Shown piece by piece: positions 7,501 through 7,645 of a stretch of 7,645 nt of DNA; the stretch's first letter is position 1, and each line of letters starts with the position of its first letter. The DNA comes from an uncultured Rhodanobacter sp. (GTDB lineage Bacteria > Pseudomonadota > Gammaproteobacteria > Xanthomonadales > Rhodanobacteraceae). The notes beneath the pieces were generated by a model. That model was given only the letters and a program-made list of their open reading frames with translations. It had not been told where the DNA came from and ran no database searches. The position numbers and the translations under genes were made by a program. Location: assembly GCA_937906285.1 (NCBI GenBank), contig CALCWL010000134.1:1-7645 (forward strand), read 5' to 3'.

Positions 7501-7645
7501 TGTAGCGCTTGACTCGCGCGATGCCGGTGTCGATCACGTAGCGGATGCGCGGCACCGTGAGCGAGGTCTCGGCCACGTTGGTGGCCAGCACCACGCGGCG
7601 CTTCACGCCGGGCTTGAACACGCGGTCCTGGTCGCCGGCGGAAAG
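4550..7645 (-). CDS. hrpA: ATP-dependent RNA helicase HrpA, 5' end outside the window, with in-frame repeat insertion
   Basis: HrpA is a DEAH-box RNA helicase; in E. coli it has been linked to mRNA processing and rescue of collided ribosomes. The frame is open to the window edge: translation begins LSAGDQDRVFKP, internal HrpA sequence, so the first ATP-binding motifs (I-III) are missing and 1031 C-terminal residues are present. Counting from the edge, motif V is ATNVAETSLT (21-30) and motif VI QRKGRCGR (69-76). HA2 follows to about 280, then an insertion of about 70 residues (283-359), the OB-fold (about 360-440, including FPGSALAKAPPNWV) and the long HrpA C-terminal region (DUF3418 type) from about 455. 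The latter contains LPKALRRNFVPAPDFARAF and ends near WLIEEWRVSLFAQELKTAEP, close to E. coli HrpA as I recall it. No frameshift or stop interrupts it, so it appears functional despite the insertion. The promoter is outside the window. The stop is nine bases from the convergent gene's stop. Confidence 0.95.
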   Translation of the reverse strand, partial: LSAGDQDRVFKPGVKRRVVLATNVAETSLTVPRIRYVIDTGIARVKRYSQRSQLERLHVEPISQAAADQRKGRCGRVGPGICYRLYDEADFAGRAAFTDPELLRSSLANVILRMLALKLGEVDEFPFLEAPDPRVVADGFRRLTEISAIDDARRLTAIGRTLARLPIDVQLARMLVEGEQLHALRELLVIVAFLSIQDPRERPGDARQQADAAHAVFADPKSDFVGVLNLWRTYHDAHEELTQSKLRDWCSRHFLSFMRMREWRELHRQLLLVVGELGWKLDAGGSAPSPLRGEGRDEGAISQKGGKERRASHARSGKPQPLTSILLHPQGDSLRSPRGRGGEREERVIDQQAAMDRLYEAVHRCLLAGLPTQVGRKDEKGVYQSTRERKFQVFPGSALAKAPPNWVFSAQILDLGGRVWGMMNARVEPLWIEQQAAHLLRMHCRDAHWSRKRGGVVAYEQVSLFGLVLVEKRPVTFQAQDPALAHAIFLREALVRGDLDTKADFVRANQRVLEEAQGIEAKQRREGLIRHEDELVAFFEGKLPQDIASSRALDAWYRQARPAEQAALRWSLDDVLAGGAGLDAKAFPATLEIGAQRYRLEYRFVPGDEADGVTLQLPLAMLNALRPARGEWLVPGLLADKVAELIRGLPKALRRNFVPAPDFARAFVEAEAPRDEPLAKALAAFLQRATGVELAASEFAAVELPPHLSMRYRLHDERGRTLASGRDLAPLRGQWEGQARAAFSRKTDLELTREDVASWDFEEIPAQVRSEGGITAFPALVDLGEAVALRVFERSDEARAAHRQGVVRLLRNALAGEAKQARRRLPIGNALALKYAPLGSVDSLREDLLEGGFADLLQRHELDVRTAGAFEALRTQCARALFGAGVERLKLAEPIIEAQAELKPWLEPPLLGFARASYDDLREQFDALLVPGFLRELPPSRLAHYPRYLKAMRLRGERLRQDPAKDQQRMLQVLPYWRAYLQHRAAGGDPAELAELRWLIEEWRVSLFAQELKTAEPVSAKRLAKALAALA
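6545..6595. repeat. Perfect 24-base inverted repeat with 3-base loop inside hrpA
   Basis: The left arm 6545-6568 and right arm 6572-6595 are exact reverse complements over 24 bases, with loop ATA (6569-6571). On the coding (minus) strand the downstream arm encodes EAVHRCLL, which matches the conserved start of the OB-fold part of HrpA (ESVHRALL in E. coli from memory). The upstream arm encodes QQAAMDRL. The arm at 6572-6595 is therefore best read as an inverted copy of native coding sequence, made at the edge of the neighbouring repeat insertion. The mRNA could form a very stable hairpin here. Confidence 0.95.
6621..6685 (-). repeat. REP-like half-element A
   Basis: Read on the minus strand this begins GCCCCTCACCTCAATCCTCC. 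The outer stem is CCTCCTC (6621-6627) with GAGGAGG (6665-6671), enclosing a longer GC-rich loop. Over the first 22 bases after the leading G its head agrees with half-element B at about 14 positions, and the remaining differences are all transitions, so the two are diverged relatives in opposite orientation. Confidence 0.7.
6748..6787 (+). repeat. REP-like half-element B
   Basis: Head CCCCCTCATCCCGA is followed by a perfect 10-base-pair hairpin: CCTTCTCCCC (6762-6771), loop GGA, GGGGAGAAGG (6775-6784). This head-plus-hairpin layout is the typical REP form. It is the promoter-proximal half with respect to hrpA transcription and encodes the SAPSPLRGEGRDEGA part of the extra residues. Confidence 0.75.

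Overview
The window is a GC-rich (about two thirds or more G+C by eye) stretch of bacterial chromosome carrying four protein-coding genes. RelA is of the synthetase-only type, HrpA has the long proteobacterial C-terminal region, and a REP-like repeat of the 'CCCCTCA...' class is present. Together these suggest a gammaproteobacterium of the Xanthomonadales (Rhodanobacteraceae/Xanthomonadaceae-like). This assignment is an inference from protein style, not from a marker gene.

Layout. From the right edge, an hrpA-type DEAH-box RNA helicase gene runs leftward (minus strand, 4550-7645). Its 5' end lies outside the window. It meets tail to tail, with 9 bases between the stop codons, a short rightward gene for a secreted 156-residue protein of unrecognised family (4070-4540). 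That gene is divergent from relA (1841-3970, minus), which encodes the stringent-response (p)ppGpp synthetase. After a 122-base gap relA is followed on the same strand by a gene for a membrane-anchored protein built from roughly 100-residue TPR-like modules (11-1717). A further minus-strand gene probably starts at base 3, with its ribosome binding site overlapping the TPR gene's stop codon, so the TPR gene looks like part of an operon continuing off the left edge. There is no gene-free stretch over 300 bases.

The unusual part is inside hrpA. Between the helicase core/HA2 region and the OB-fold, the open frame contains about 70 extra residues that are a translated non-coding-type repeat: two REP-like half-elements in inverted orientation around a spacer with its own hairpin (about 6602-6797). 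Next to it is a perfect 24-base inverted repeat with a 3-base loop (6545-6595). One arm of it encodes the native helicase sequence EAVHRCLL and the other is its exact reverse complement, read as QQAAMDRL. The frame stays open across the insertion, so the gene looks like an intact helicase that has absorbed a palindromic element.

No tRNA, rRNA, CRISPR array, transposase or phage gene was seen. No new multi-gene system is evident. RelA and HrpA are housekeeping functions (stringent response; RNA helicase linked to mRNA and ribosome handling), and nothing in the sequence ties them into one pathway.
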